DNA of 64,000 nt from Haladaptatus sp. R4 (GTDB lineage Archaea; Halobacteriota; Halobacteria; Halobacteriales; Haladaptataceae), in NCBI RefSeq assembly GCF_001625445.1, contig NZ_LWHG01000005.1, positions 1-64,000 on the forward strand, written 5' to 3'. The notes beneath the pieces are model-generated. The model was not told the DNA's origin and did not search any database. It was given only the letters and a program-made list of their open reading frames with translations. Position 1 is the first letter of the stretch. Each line of letters opens with the position of its first letter. Made by a program: the position numbers and the translations under genes. Shown here in pieces: positions 27,034 through 35,750 of the stretch.

Positions 27034-27194
27034 ATAGGATTATAAACTTTTGGTTCAGACAGTGAGGAAGCGTCCCGAAGTCTAAAAGGAAGCGTATGCG
27101 AAGGAGTTGGAAAGCAATAATGGACAAGAATCAAACACGAAAAAGAGAAGTGCAGTCAGCAGATAGACACGGTCTACAAGCCGTATAAGCACAA

Positions 27195-27216
27195 ATTTCA
27201 CCGGAAGCGAGGTGTC
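27195..27216 (+). repeat. ORB1 copy 3 (degenerate)
   Basis: Reads TTTCACCGGAAGCGAGGTGT, with three changes from the consensus; probably a weak site. Confidence 0.55.
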
Positions 27217-27393
27217 CAAGGGAAAGAAAAAGAGCAGTTCTTAGATTTCTGATCCGAGCAAACGAGAACGAAATAACACGGGGTGACAGTCAAGATTACA
27301 GGAGAACGAAAAGACGGAAAAGAAACGAGAGGGACGAGGAAAGCGAAAATGACGAGGAAAGCAAGAATGACGAGGAGATCGAGAGGACGAGAG

Positions 27394-27415
27394 AATTCAC
27401 TGGAAACGTGGTGTG
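27394..27415 (+). repeat. ORB1 copy 4
   Basis: Contains TTCACTGGAAACGTGGTGTG, a full match apart from the first base. Confidence 0.8.
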
Positions 27416-27449
27416 AGAAACGGATCGATTCGCTCTGGGAAACGGATCG

Positions 27450-27471
27450 ATTTCACTGGAAATCAGGTGTG
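27450..27471 (+). repeat. ORB1 copy 5
   Basis: Contains TTTCACTGGAAATCAGGTGT; the core TTTCACTGGAAA is intact and the spacer before GGTGT differs. It starts 56 bp after copy 4 in the same orientation. Confidence 0.75.
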
Positions 27472-27563
27472 AGAACGCCCACGTAAACGGGCAAAATACC
27501 GTTCCTCTTCTTTTTCGCTCCCGATTCTCTCTCGTCATCAGCTGCTTAGATCGCGTTCCTGAG

Positions 27564-27585
27564 ACACCACGTTTCCAGTGAAAAC
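27564..27585 (-). repeat. ORB1 copy 6, left of the unwinding region
   Basis: Contains ACACCACGTTTCCAGTGAAA and forms the central inverted pair with copy 7. Confidence 0.85.
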
Positions 27586-27631
27586 CCTACGAATTCGCGA
27601 GAACAGTCCAACCCTCATTTCAGCTCTAACT

Positions 27632-27653
27632 ATTCGTGACATACGTCACGAAT
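27632..27653. repeat. Perfect 9-bp dyad inside the unwinding region of origin 1
   Basis: ATTCGTGAC (27632-27640) and GTCACGAAT (27645-27653) are exact complements separated by ATAC. It lies between the central ORB pair and does not resemble the ORB, so a second factor could bind it. Confidence 0.7.
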
Positions 27654-27801
27654 TCATTGTAGTTAATGACTACCCAATGGACTTTTATGCTGTGTAGGTA
27701 TATATATTTTTCCATATGCCCTCTTGATCTATATGGTTGTTGTCATCAATAATAGGTGAATATTGCCGGGAGTTCTCTTCTCACCCCCACCTTTTCAGCC
27801 G

Positions 27802-27823
27802 ATTTCACTGGAAACGTGGTGTG
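27802..27823 (+). repeat. ORB1 copy 7, right of the unwinding region
   Basis: Contains TTTCACTGGAAACGTGGTGT followed by GTGTGTC; inverted partner of copy 6. Confidence 0.85.
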
Positions 27824-28011
27824 TGTGTCTCACTTCAATCTCTCCCAAAGTGACTGATCTCCAAACGACTCACCACCGACAACGACGACCAAAGTTTGGC
27901 GCAGAGTACGGTCGCGGTTCGACCGGAACCAGCAGAACTCAACTGAACGATCCGATTTCTACCCAACTTCCATCCGACTTCCACCTATGTCCTGCCCGGA
28001 ACAGTAAAGGG

Positions 28012-28032
28012 ATTTCACTGGAAACGTGGTGT
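28012..28032 (+). repeat. ORB1 copy 8, abutting the orc1/cdc6 start codon
   Basis: Contains TTTCACTGGAAACGTGGTGT and ends two bases before the ATG at 28035, so initiator binding here could repress the gene. Confidence 0.85.
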
Positions 28033-28034
28033 CC

Positions 28035-29231
28035 ATGAGCGATGCCGACTCGGACGAACTCTTCTCCCGGGAGGACCTCATCTTCGCCAAAAAGGAACTC
28101 CTCGAAATCAACCACCTCCCTACTCACGGGAGGATCGTGGGCCGAGACGATGAAATTTCTGCTCTAGCGAACGCTCTGAATCCTGCTTTGTTCAACCAAT
28201 CTCCGAGCAACGTCTTACTGTACGGAAAAACTGGAACCGGAAAATCACTCTGTGCCAAACACGTCTCCCGTCGTCTCGTCGAAGAGGCTGACGAGGAGGG
28301 TGTCACCGTCGGTGTCGCTTACGTGGACTGTGCACAGGACAGCACCGAAACGCAAGCCGTCCAGACAATTGCGAGCACAACGAACACCGAGGAGACGGAC
28401 ATCTCGATCCCTGACAAAGGAATCTCCACTTCGACATACTACAAGCGCCTGTGGCGGATTCTCGACGCTCTGTACGACGTCGTCGTCATCATTCTCGACG
28501 AGATCGACAAGCTGGAAAACGACGATATTCTGATGCAGCTTTCGCGTGCGGGTGAAGCAGGGAAACTACAGCACTGTAAACTCGGCGTCATCGGTATCAG
28601 CAACAAGATCAAGTACAAAGATCGGATGGACGAGCGGGTGAAATCGAGTCTCTGTGAGCGTGAATTCGTCTTCCCACCATACGATGCCAACCAGCTTCGA
28701 GCCATTATGGAGGCCCGTAGTGACGCGTTCAAACAGGGCGTTTTGGAGCCCGGAACGATACCGCTCGCCGCCGCTCAGGCCGCACAGGAACACGGGGACG
28801 CTCGCAAAGCGATCGACATCCTTCGATATGCGGGTGAACTCGCGCAAGCGGAGAACGCTGAGCGGGTTCGGGAAGAGTACGTGAAGAAGGCGCGCGAACG
28901 CGCGGAAAACGACCGATTTCGTGAACTGATTCGTGGCGCGACGCCACACTCAAAATACGCGCTCCAGGCCCTTGCAATCCTCTCGCTGGACAATCCTGAC
29001 GTGGATGCGTTCCGAACCAGCCGGGTATACGAAGTGTACGAACAAGTCTGTCGCCAGATGGATAGCGATCCGCTTTCAACCCGACGCGTGCGAGACTTGC
29101 TCCGCGAGCAAGCGTTCCTCGACGTTATCGAACAAGCCCGTCAGAGCGGTGGGAGTGCTGAAGGTAGTTATACCGAACACCGATTGCTGGAAGATCCCAA
29201 AGTCGTCAAAAAAGTGCTCGTCACCGAGTAG
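28035..29231 (+). CDS. Orc1/Cdc6 replication initiator (origin 1)
   Basis: A 398-residue AAA+ initiator. The N-terminal FAKKELLEINHLPTHGRIVGRDDEI is the lead-in common to haloarchaeal Orc1/Cdc6. Walker A GKTGTGKS is at residues 64-71, Walker B VVIILDEIDKL near 155, and the C-terminal winged helix (about 300-398) includes TRRVRDLLREQAFLDVIEQ. It should bind the ORBs immediately upstream and open the origin. The ATG at 28035 is taken, as the GTG codons at 28026 and 28029 lie inside the last ORB. The transcript would be almost leaderless or start within the ORB. It is the best candidate for the main chromosomal initiator in the window, but which of the three is dominant cannot be read from sequence. 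Confidence 0.92.
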   Translation: MSDADSDELFSREDLIFAKKELLEINHLPTHGRIVGRDDEISALANALNPALFNQSPSNVLLYGKTGTGKSLCAKHVSRRLVEEADEEGVTVGVAYVDCAQDSTETQAVQTIASTTNTEETDISIPDKGISTSTYYKRLWRILDALYDVVVIILDEIDKLENDDILMQLSRAGEAGKLQHCKLGVIGISNKIKYKDRMDERVKSSLCEREFVFPPYDANQLRAIMEARSDAFKQGVLEPGTIPLAAAQAAQEHGDARKAIDILRYAGELAQAENAERVREEYVKKARERAENDRFRELIRGATPHSKYALQALAILSLDNPDVDAFRTSRVYEVYEQVCRQMDSDPLSTRRVRDLLREQAFLDVIEQARQSGGSAEGSYTEHRLLEDPKVVKKVLVTE

Positions 29232-29283
29232 TAACCGATTTCGACGGAAGCAGTTGCTGGGGGACGAGTTTACCGAGAGGCGT

Positions 29284-29496
29284 TTATTCTCCCCACAGCG
29301 CTCGACATCGTTTATCACAGAACGCATGGATTCGGAACCCACTTCCATCATCACTGGCGAGGACTGGATGCCATTCGTTCGTCTCAACTATCGAACCGCA
29401 GTACGAACAGATATCCGTCCCTGTCTTCGTTTCGGTCTCTCTCGATATCCCCGTCTCCCTCGATACGAGACCCCCTCTTCTATCGTTTCTGCTCAT
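29284..29496 (-). CDS. Small zinc-finger protein (DUF7576-like)
   Basis: A 70-residue protein with CSYCGSIVETNEWHPV and CDKRCRALW: two Cys pairs likely to bind one zinc ion. The pattern 'CxYCG....EWHPV....F.FCD..C..W' is that of a small family widespread in haloarchaea. Role unknown. The start MSRNDRRGG at 29496 is preferred to MLIENRAM 21 bases upstream. Confidence 0.65.
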   Translation of the reverse strand: MSRNDRRGGLVSRETGISRETETKTGTDICSYCGSIVETNEWHPVLASDDGSGFRIHAFCDKRCRALWGE

Positions 29497-29784
29497 CGCT
29501 CTGTTCTCGATTAACACACACTTCCGTCATATTATATAATTTTCCATCTATTTCTCAACGCTGAGCATGATGTCGATTATCCTAAAATATATAAATTATC
29601 ACTCATAAAATGGAACCACTTCGTCTCTCTTCAGATCTTTATATTTAATTTTCTCGTCTATAAATAAAAATGTTCGAGCTACACACGCAACTGTTGCCCG
29701 AACGGCCGAGAAAGGACACGATGTGTATTCACTACCATCGAAAACGGATTGGGCGTATCCGTTCAAGGGACACACATCATCGAG

Positions 29785-30351
29785 TCACGTTTCGACGTCC
29801 GTTCCTGATTCGGAATCGAATCGAAATTCCGCGTGATCGAATCCCGTGTCGTACGCTGGTATGGAGTCGGATTTCCGTGCTTGACGGACCGTCAATTGGA
29901 AGGTCAGTATGCCGACGACGAGTAACGCGATATTCGCTGGTCCATTGTTCGCATAGACGAGGTTGAACGTATGCGGCTTTTTGAGCACTGGGTAGAGCGG
30001 TTTGATTCCCATCGGCGTGATCACATCGCCAGCAAGGTGACAACAGACTCCTCCGAACCCAGTGACGAACCCATAGAACGATTCTTCGCGTTTTCCATCG
30101 AGTGCGAGCGGCTCGAAACAGTATACGATGAAAGCGAGTACTCCCCCTGCGAGGAGCGCCGCCCAAAGCGTATGCGTGAGTCCTCGGTGTGATAACTGCG
30201 CCATATGGAGGTCGATATCGGGTGCGATACCCATGGCCAGTGCTGCTACGGTTACTATTTTCGCCGCCCGAATTTTGTCGCGCGTAACTAATCCGAAAGT
30301 GACGAATCCAAAGACGAACAGTACTATACCGAAGTGACCGAGCGGATTCAT
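29785..30351 (-). CDS. Membrane-bound metal-dependent hydrolase (YdjM-like)
   Basis: A 188-residue protein of the YdjM/DUF457 type, with four hydrophobic helices. The metal-ligand pattern is seen in MNPLGHFGIVLF, GIAPDIDLHM, SHRGLTHTLWAAL and GDVITPMGIKPLYP: His, Asp and His residues in the order usual for the family. Relatives are membrane proteins with presumed phosphatase-like activity; the substrate is unknown. The C-terminal 35 residues are acidic and may be cytoplasmic. Confidence 0.75.
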   Translation of the reverse strand: MNPLGHFGIVLFVFGFVTFGLVTRDKIRAAKIVTVAALAMGIAPDIDLHMAQLSHRGLTHTLWAALLAGGVLAFIVYCFEPLALDGKREESFYGFVTGFGGVCCHLAGDVITPMGIKPLYPVLKKPHTFNLVYANNGPANIALLVVGILTFQLTVRQARKSDSIPAYDTGFDHAEFRFDSESGTDVET

Positions 30352-30485
30352 GCGGCCACCGAACGCTTGACATCCCCTGACATGCTCAAGCGATTCTATG
30401 TGCTGTCCCTCCCAAAACGTGCGGCTTCAACCGTGTAGACTTTAAGTTCCTCCTCGCTGGGTTCAGCGTTGTTCCTTCACTATCG

Positions 30486-31247
30486 TCAGCAATCCTTCTT
30501 CTCGACGGCTAACGTACTACCGATTAGTTGTTCCGTGTCCCTGCGGAGTCGCTGTGATATCGCGGATGTCGATATATCGAGCTCGTGTGCGAGTTCGTTC
30601 TGCGAGATTCGACGTGGAATCTCGTAGTACCCGCACTCGAACGCCATCCGAAGCAGTTGTTTTTGCTTTTCGGTTAACCCCACGACATCGGATTCCTCGT
30701 GGTCCGTCGCGTTACCGAGTTGGTTGACACGGAACGTCACGTCGTTTTCCAGGCAGTACTCCCGGAACGAGACGAGTGCTTGGCGGGTTGGTATCTGCAT
30801 CCTGACGACCCAACCGCCATCCCCACTTTCCACGTCGAGGATACGCGCGTCGAGTTCCGGACAGCGTGGCGCAATGAGCTCGACGGTGGAAACCGGTTCC
30901 AACCGATAGACTCGGCGTCCTTCGTACGTCTCGACGAGCACCGGCTCGGCAACCGTGTGGTCTTGTTGCAGTTCGCGCTCGAACGTGTCGAACTCCTCGC
31001 CACGGACTGAGATAAAGAGGTGTTTCGGCGTCGTCCCGGTCAAGTGTTCGATTTCGATGGTGACATCGGTAACGGCTTTGACAGTGGGAGAGAGGAGAAG
31101 ATCGGGACCGGAGAGGGACACTTCGGCGACGATATCGTACAGTTGTCGTTCGATACCCGTCTCGTCGTTATTCGATACCGTCGGTGCCGATTTTGTCAAA
31201 CTGCCAGGATGTGGCTGGTTAGTGGCATTGTTGGATTCTCCACTCAT
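30486..31247 (-). CDS. Bat-like regulator with C-terminal HTH_10
   Basis: A 253-residue protein. The C-terminal 55 residues (LTEKQKQLLRMAFECGYYEIPRRISQNELAHELDISTSAISQRLRR) form the HTH_10 domain of the bacterio-opsin activator Bat. The preceding region (about 40-190) has the regulatory beta-rich domain typical of Bat-like proteins, with FDTFERELQQDHTVAEPVLV and DVESGDGGWVVRMQIPTRQAL. It lacks PAS or GAF domains. The protein at 43248-43994 has the same layout and similar motifs (GNGGWVVRIQLLSRESL), so the two are paralogues. Target genes are unknown. Confidence 0.85.
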   Translation of the reverse strand: MSGESNNATNQPHPGSLTKSAPTVSNNDETGIERQLYDIVAEVSLSGPDLLLSPTVKAVTDVTIEIEHLTGTTPKHLFISVRGEEFDTFERELQQDHTVAEPVLVETYEGRRVYRLEPVSTVELIAPRCPELDARILDVESGDGGWVVRMQIPTRQALVSFREYCLENDVTFRVNQLGNATDHEESDVVGLTEKQKQLLRMAFECGYYEIPRRISQNELAHELDISTSAISQRLRRDTEQLIGSTLAVEKKDC

Positions 31248-31346
31248 CTCTGTAGTATATAATTAACGGCCGACTGATGGATGTTATAGCTATATTCGTA
31301 GCCCGTTTTCCCCCGGGCTTCAATATGTATAAATCGTGTCTCTGTT

Positions 31347-33371
31347 TCACTCGTCTTCGAACAGTATTGTCAGCAAGTTGCGCTCTGATGCCCGAAGATG
31401 GCGGTTGAACGTCGGCTGTGAGACTCCGAGCGATTCGGCGATCTCTTGCCCGGTGCTTTCCCGCGGCCACTCGAAAAAGCCGCTCCAGTACGCCGTTTCC
31501 AACGCTTCCGATTGCCGATCAGTGAGGCGGTGGCGCAACTGTGCTCGAAAGTCCTGCTCGGTCTGTACCGGTCGGTCTCGCTTTCGACGGGCGATGAGTT
31601 CCGTGTCGCTGTAGCGATTTTGGAACGTTTCGACGAACAGGCGAACGTCCGCCGTTTGTGGCAACTCGACGGTCAGTCTCGCTTCCCTTCCCTCCGCTGT
31701 CGCAGATTTTGGGATCGCTCCGTGGTCGAGCAGCAACGAGATTACGTTCGTCCCCGTCACCGTGCATTCGAACAAATTTCTCTCGTTATCCCCGGTGACG
31801 TGCCGGATATCGTTGATGATGAGCGACTGGTCGGAAAACGAGACGACGGATTCCGGCGTCGTTCCTTCGGTAGTGAAGAACAGTCGAAGCGTATCGTCCG
31901 TTTCGCGGATAACGCTCTCGAATTCGAACCGACAGTCGGCCATCTTGACGAGCTTGATGAGCGTAAATTGCGGGTCACATACCCGGAACTCCAGCTCTAC
32001 TGCGCTGTCACTCACCAGTGCTTTCTTGCTTTCGACGGCATTGATGGCGTAGGCGATCGCTTTTCCGACGTCTTCGAGCAGGGATTTTTCTTCCGAATCG
32101 AACATACCCGGTCCGCCAGCATACACGGTGAGAACGCCATAGATACTCCCTCCGTAGACGAGGGGAACGCTGATTGCCGCCCGATATCCCCTTTTGAGTG
32201 CTTCTTGTCGCCACGTTTCGTACGGCGGGTCACCGAGGAGATCATCGTCAATTGCTGGTTCCCTCTCCCGTGCCGCCGTCCATGCGGTCGTTTGTGCTGT
32301 CTCGGCCCCTGTCTCCGAGAGTTCGTCGAGAAACTCCTGCTCGTTACCCACCCACGTCCGTGCCGAGAGTTTGTCGGTCGTCGAGTCGTACTCCCCGATC
32401 CATGCAAATCGATAGGGGTCCGCGTTCGTCAACCGCTTGCAGACGGCGTGCTCGATGCCACTTCGCGTATCCATGTCGATGAGCGTCGTCAGTACGTCTC
32501 GAACGACCGATTCTCGGCGTTGTGTGCAGTTGAGTATCGCTTCGGTATCCGACAGGGCCGCTTCTTGCGTTGAAAGTTCCCACTCACGATCGAGACGGGT
32601 AAGTGCCGTCTCGGCGTTCGAAACGAGTACCTCTGTGAGATTCGATTTGCTCTCGTCGTACTCGTTCTGTGAACCCTCGGTGACGATCAGTACACCGTGT
32701 TTTCCGAGCGGAAGGGCGAGACGTCGCCCGTAGTGGTCATTTCGGCTCTCGCTGCACGTTTCCCCTTCGAGAAATGCTTTCCACCCAAGACCGGCGTCGA
32801 TGTCGAACAGTTCGTCGTCCGGTTCGGAAACTCCTTCCCATGCGACCGGTCGGAGCGCACCCTCTTCGCTGTCGTATCGTGCCACGATTGCGGACGAGTA
32901 GCCGAGTTCCGATTCCGCAACGTTGACCGTCGTTTCGGCAATCGCGTCCTCTTCCTCGGCGTCTATCAGCCGTTTCTGTGCGTCTTGTACCGCCGAGAGT
33001 CGTCTATCGTGGTGAATCCGTTTCGCAGTGTGGTTCATTCTACTCGCCAATGCACGGCCACCACCCGCTGCTGGTATCCATTCCGCGAGGTCGTTATCGA
33101 GGACGTTCTCGACGGTCCGGTCATCCGCATCGCAAAAGAGAAAACGCCTGATAGATGGGTGTGACTGTCGAACGTCCTGCAAGAACGAAACGACGTCCAT
33201 TCCGCGGATCGTTGTCGTACAAACGACACAGTCGGCTATTTCGAGTATCTCGTGGATATCTTCGACGCCTGCCGTCGTTTCGACGGTGATACCCGATCGC
33301 TCTCGAAGCACCGTTGTCACTCCCTCGTCGTCGGGCGGGGAAACGAAGAGGACGCGGACTGCTTCAATCAT
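31347..33371 (-). CDS. Bat-like sensor-regulator (receiver-like, GAF domains, HTH_10)
   Basis: A 674-residue one-component regulator. An N-terminal receiver-like region (MIEAVRVLFVSPPDDEG, ending near 115) is followed by a short coiled segment (AVQDAQKRLIDAEEEDAI), a first GAF-like domain (about 135-260), a second GAF domain (about 280-440, including SVPLVYGGSIYGVLTVYAGGPGMF), the Bat regulatory domain, and HTH_10 at the C-terminus (LTDRQSEALETAYWSGFFEWPRESTGQEIAESLGVSQPTFNRHLR). GAF domains usually bind small molecules, haem or chromophores; the ligand here is unknown. ATG at 33371 is chosen because it starts the receiver-like strand. Confidence 0.85.
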   Translation of the reverse strand: MIEAVRVLFVSPPDDEGVTTVLRERSGITVETTAGVEDIHEILEIADCVVCTTTIRGMDVVSFLQDVRQSHPSIRRFLFCDADDRTVENVLDNDLAEWIPAAGGGRALASRMNHTAKRIHHDRRLSAVQDAQKRLIDAEEEDAIAETTVNVAESELGYSSAIVARYDSEEGALRPVAWEGVSEPDDELFDIDAGLGWKAFLEGETCSESRNDHYGRRLALPLGKHGVLIVTEGSQNEYDESKSNLTEVLVSNAETALTRLDREWELSTQEAALSDTEAILNCTQRRESVVRDVLTTLIDMDTRSGIEHAVCKRLTNADPYRFAWIGEYDSTTDKLSARTWVGNEQEFLDELSETGAETAQTTAWTAAREREPAIDDDLLGDPPYETWRQEALKRGYRAAISVPLVYGGSIYGVLTVYAGGPGMFDSEEKSLLEDVGKAIAYAINAVESKKALVSDSAVELEFRVCDPQFTLIKLVKMADCRFEFESVIRETDDTLRLFFTTEGTTPESVVSFSDQSLIINDIRHVTGDNERNLFECTVTGTNVISLLLDHGAIPKSATAEGREARLTVELPQTADVRLFVETFQNRYSDTELIARRKRDRPVQTEQDFRAQLRHRLTDRQSEALETAYWSGFFEWPRESTGQEIAESLGVSQPTFNRHLRASERNLLTILFEDE

Positions 33372-34209
33372 TGTTTTCTTCCGTGAAGGGATACCTTGTA
33401 CGACCGCTGACAATACCTTACTCTTCCGATTTCGGTCAGTTGTACGTTCTCCTACGGATAAAATGTACGGTTGTAATATCTTAAACCCAGATATCTCTCT
33501 CAGATGGTTTCATGTCGTTTCGAATCCTCTAATACTCGCTTATACCGCTGGTTTTCCTGTTTTGCATATTTATCGCCTAAATACTCATCATACTACTGTC
33601 TTTTTCAATTGCTAATTGTAGGTGTCTGATAACAACTATATTCGGATTCGACGATGACGGTAGTCATGTCTTTCCCACCCGTTCGAATCGGAACGCCTGT
33701 CCGATAGGTGACGTGCTTTCGATCGGTACTGGAAGCGATTCCGATTCTCGGACTCTCAATCGAGCGCTCTCCTATCCGTCGTTCGTCGTCCCCGCTCTTT
33801 GACTGTGAAACCCACCCTTTCTCTCGGTCGACCATTCCGCACGACCACCGGTGATAACCCACTTCCCATTACCAATATAATCGGAATTGCTATCTGGACC
33901 TCGAAAATCGCATGACTGCGGCCGATTTTCGAGTGAATATATTACATGACGCTATACAAAATTAGCGAAGGGTTATTTACAGTTCTATGGATTCTGGTTT
34001 CTACTCCTGAAATATTCTCACCGATAACGTAAATATCTTGACAGTAGTTCCAACAGTCGGCTTTATTTCCCCGATTTCGTCGTTCTGTCTTTGCTTCGAC
34101 CCGTTCCCCTCCTCGATTGACGGATTTCTGTCCGTCTCCTCTTGGAGAACGTCGCTATCGAGCGCTACCGCTGATCGGTATCGTGATCTTCCGATACTGC
34201 TGTGTAGGA
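33372..34209. other. Long intergenic region with no convincing gene
   Basis: This 840-bp stretch is AT-rich in places (33470-33610 and 33880-34030). A frame at 33605-33862 on the minus strand could encode 85 residues with no clear family and weak coding character; I do not annotate it. No repeats or RNA gene were recognised. Confidence 0.4.
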
Positions 34210-34446
34210 TTAGTCGGCGTGAGGAGCGACTGTCTCGGTCGTCTCGCTCGTCAGTTCTGTCGTAAGCTCGTCCCCTAGCGTGAGTACTGCTTCTCGGTGG
34301 TCGTTTTTCGAGTGATGAATAGAAGTAGGTCGCGTATTTTGTCCGTCATATTCCGGGAAGTCAAATGTAGAGTCGGATTTGATCTCGAATCGTGTTCGTA
34401 CTTCCGAAAGCAGTCCATGCAGATGAATGAGCTCTTGTTTTTTCAT
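34210..34446 (-). CDS. UPF0058 family protein (copy 1)
   Basis: A 78-residue protein starting MKKQELIHLHGLLSEVRTRF, the hallmark of UPF0058, a small helical family found in nearly all haloarchaea, often in several copies. Its function is not established. The SIHHSKNDHREAVLTL motif is shared with the copy at 41669-41902. The internal start at 34446 is chosen by match to that copy. Confidence 0.8.
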   Translation of the reverse strand: MKKQELIHLHGLLSEVRTRFEIKSDSTFDFPEYDGQNTRPTSIHHSKNDHREAVLTLGDELTTELTSETTETVAPHAD

Positions 34447-34598
34447 CCCGACGACAACTAACGACCGAACCCCTATAGTATTTCCTTGAGACAACCTCTC
34501 ATACGATGGCGTTCAAAACCCGCTGGAGGGCGTTCTCCGCTCTTATTCATTTCTCACACTTCAATCGGGTACACAAACTCTCGCTCACGATGTACGGT

Positions 34599-35174
34599 TC
34601 ACTTCGTGAAATCACTGTGAGAAACTGACCCTTTACGGGGAATCATGTCTCCAGTTGGTACTTTCACATCCGGTGACATACCTCCCTCGGCGGGCCCACC
34701 CGGTTTTTCGACGATGATTCGTCCAAGCATCCCGAGCGTCTTATGGGGGATACAGTAGTAGCCGTGTGTTCCCACCGCCTCGAACGTGTGCTCGTACGAT
34801 TTCCCCTTTTGCAGGACTTTGCTCCCCCACGCTGCTGCGTCCTTCGGTATCCGATTGGCTTCGGCGTAGATGTTTCCTTTGTGGTAGGCCATTGCGGAGT
34901 GGTTTCCGCTTTTCGTGATGAACGTCACGCTGTCCCCCGGAATGAGATACAACCCGACTGGGTCGAAGTAATTACCCTCCCCGTCGGTTTTCATCTCTAC
35001 TGTCGCGTTACCCCCCTTCGGACTGGACGTCAGTGTCTCCACTTCGTCGTCCACACTGAACGCGGAACAGCCAGCAACCCCCGTGGCGCCGACCGTTGCG
35101 ACGAATTGCCGCCGTTTCGTATTCCTCTCATTTGATGATCGAAATAAGTTGTTTCCGATACCCTCATTCGACAC
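34599..35174 (-). CDS. Halocyanin-like copper lipoprotein
   Basis: A 191-residue small blue copper protein (plastocyanin/azurin family). The N-terminus has a Tat-like KRRQFVATVGATGVAG and a lipobox Cys, so it should be anchored outside the membrane. The type 1 copper ligands can be placed at His in KSGNHSAMAYH, Cys and His in YYCIPHKTLGMLG, and the Met in the same loop. Halocyanins carry single electrons between membrane redox complexes; the partner is not evident locally. The spacing Cys-x2-His-x4-Met is typical. Confidence 0.85.
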   Translation of the reverse strand: MSNEGIGNNLFRSSNERNTKRRQFVATVGATGVAGCSAFSVDDEVETLTSSPKGGNATVEMKTDGEGNYFDPVGLYLIPGDSVTFITKSGNHSAMAYHKGNIYAEANRIPKDAAAWGSKVLQKGKSYEHTFEAVGTHGYYCIPHKTLGMLGRIIVEKPGGPAEGGMSPDVKVPTGDMIPRKGSVSHSDFTK

Positions 35175-35304
35175 TACTCGTCGGTTCTGTTGGCTGACGA
35201 CCGAACTCGCCCCTCAGTTACTTCGGCCTTCTCTCTTTGGCGCCCTCTCTCTCTCTCTCTCTTTGCCCCTCTCTTTATACACATGTCTCTCGAACTAGTC
35301 CAGG

Positions 35305-35487
35305 ATGTTCGGTCGAACACGACGGTTTTGGACTGGGGTGGCTTTACTGGTAATTGGTGCTGCTTTACTCTTCGAAAGCTACATCCCAGGATTCGACGGG
35401 CCAATCGTGCTGCTCGCAGTCGGTGTGATCGTACTCGCTGCCGGAACGCTCATGATCGCTGTCGAGCGGGGACAGCGTCCCGTCTAA
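35305..35487 (+). CDS. Small two-helix membrane protein
   Basis: A 60-residue protein with basic N-terminus (MFGRTRRFW) and two membrane helices (VALLVIGAALLFESYIPGF and IVLLAVGVIVLAAGTLMIAV). No family is recognised. Length and composition look genuine. It lies head to head with the halocyanin gene (130 bp between) and just before the parA upstream repeats. Confidence 0.55.
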   Translation: MFGRTRRFWTGVALLVIGAALLFESYIPGFDGPIVLLAVGVIVLAAGTLMIAVERGQRPV

Positions 35488-35553
35488 CGCTGTCGTATAG
35501 CTACTCAGGAGTTCCTCGCTTGCCCCTCCATCAGTACCAATTGTGCCAAAGCT

Positions 35554-35615
35554 GTTTTGCTAGACGAACCGTCAAAACCGGTTTTGACAGTTTTTCTCTC
35601 TTTTCTGGTTTTGCT
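35554..35615. repeat. parA upstream iterons with 18-bp perfect palindrome
   Basis: The palindrome GTCAAAACCGGTTTTGAC is at 35571-35588. From its right arm, 8-base units follow every nine bases: GTTTTGAC (35581), GTTTTTCT (35590), TCTTTTCT (35599) and GTTTTGCT (35608). Another GTTTTGCT at 35554 is exactly three periods upstream. The same units occur in an array at 49389-49460. The site lies 163 bp upstream of parA and could be its operator or part of a partition site. Confidence 0.75.
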
Positions 35616-35750
35616 CACGATGTGTTGTTCGATTCTCTCTTCCCATCAACTCGGAATATTCGTCCCTTGAAGCCCGCAACCCTCCTTTTGAGCTTCCTTT
35701 GTGAATGTCTGACGCGGTTTTATGTGGTTTGGATGGTTTTTCGATTTTGT

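Larger units (their letters stand above)
26203..28034. other. Replication origin 1 (ORB-type oriC beside orc1/cdc6)
   Basis: This 1.8-kb gene-free region holds eight copies of a 20-22 bp element, TTTCACTGGAAACGTGGTGT or its complement. Reverse copies are at 26828, 27012 and 27564; forward copies at 27195 (degenerate), 27394, 27450, 27802 and 28012. The copies at 27564 and 27802 point at each other across an AT-rich stretch (27630-27770), the arrangement of haloarchaeal origins in which Orc1/Cdc6 binds ORBs beside a duplex-unwinding element. The last copy ends two bases before the initiator ATG. The left part (26203-26820) has AT-rich sequence but no clear gene. Confidence 0.85.

Noticed and set aside
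26828-28032. CRISPR array
   Set aside because: The repeats face both ways, have unequal spacing (about 35-330 bp) and adjoin an initiator gene, so they are ORBs.
33605-33862. Minus-strand frame of 85 codons
   Set aside because: No family, no clear promoter or ribosome binding site, and odd composition; a gene cannot be supported.
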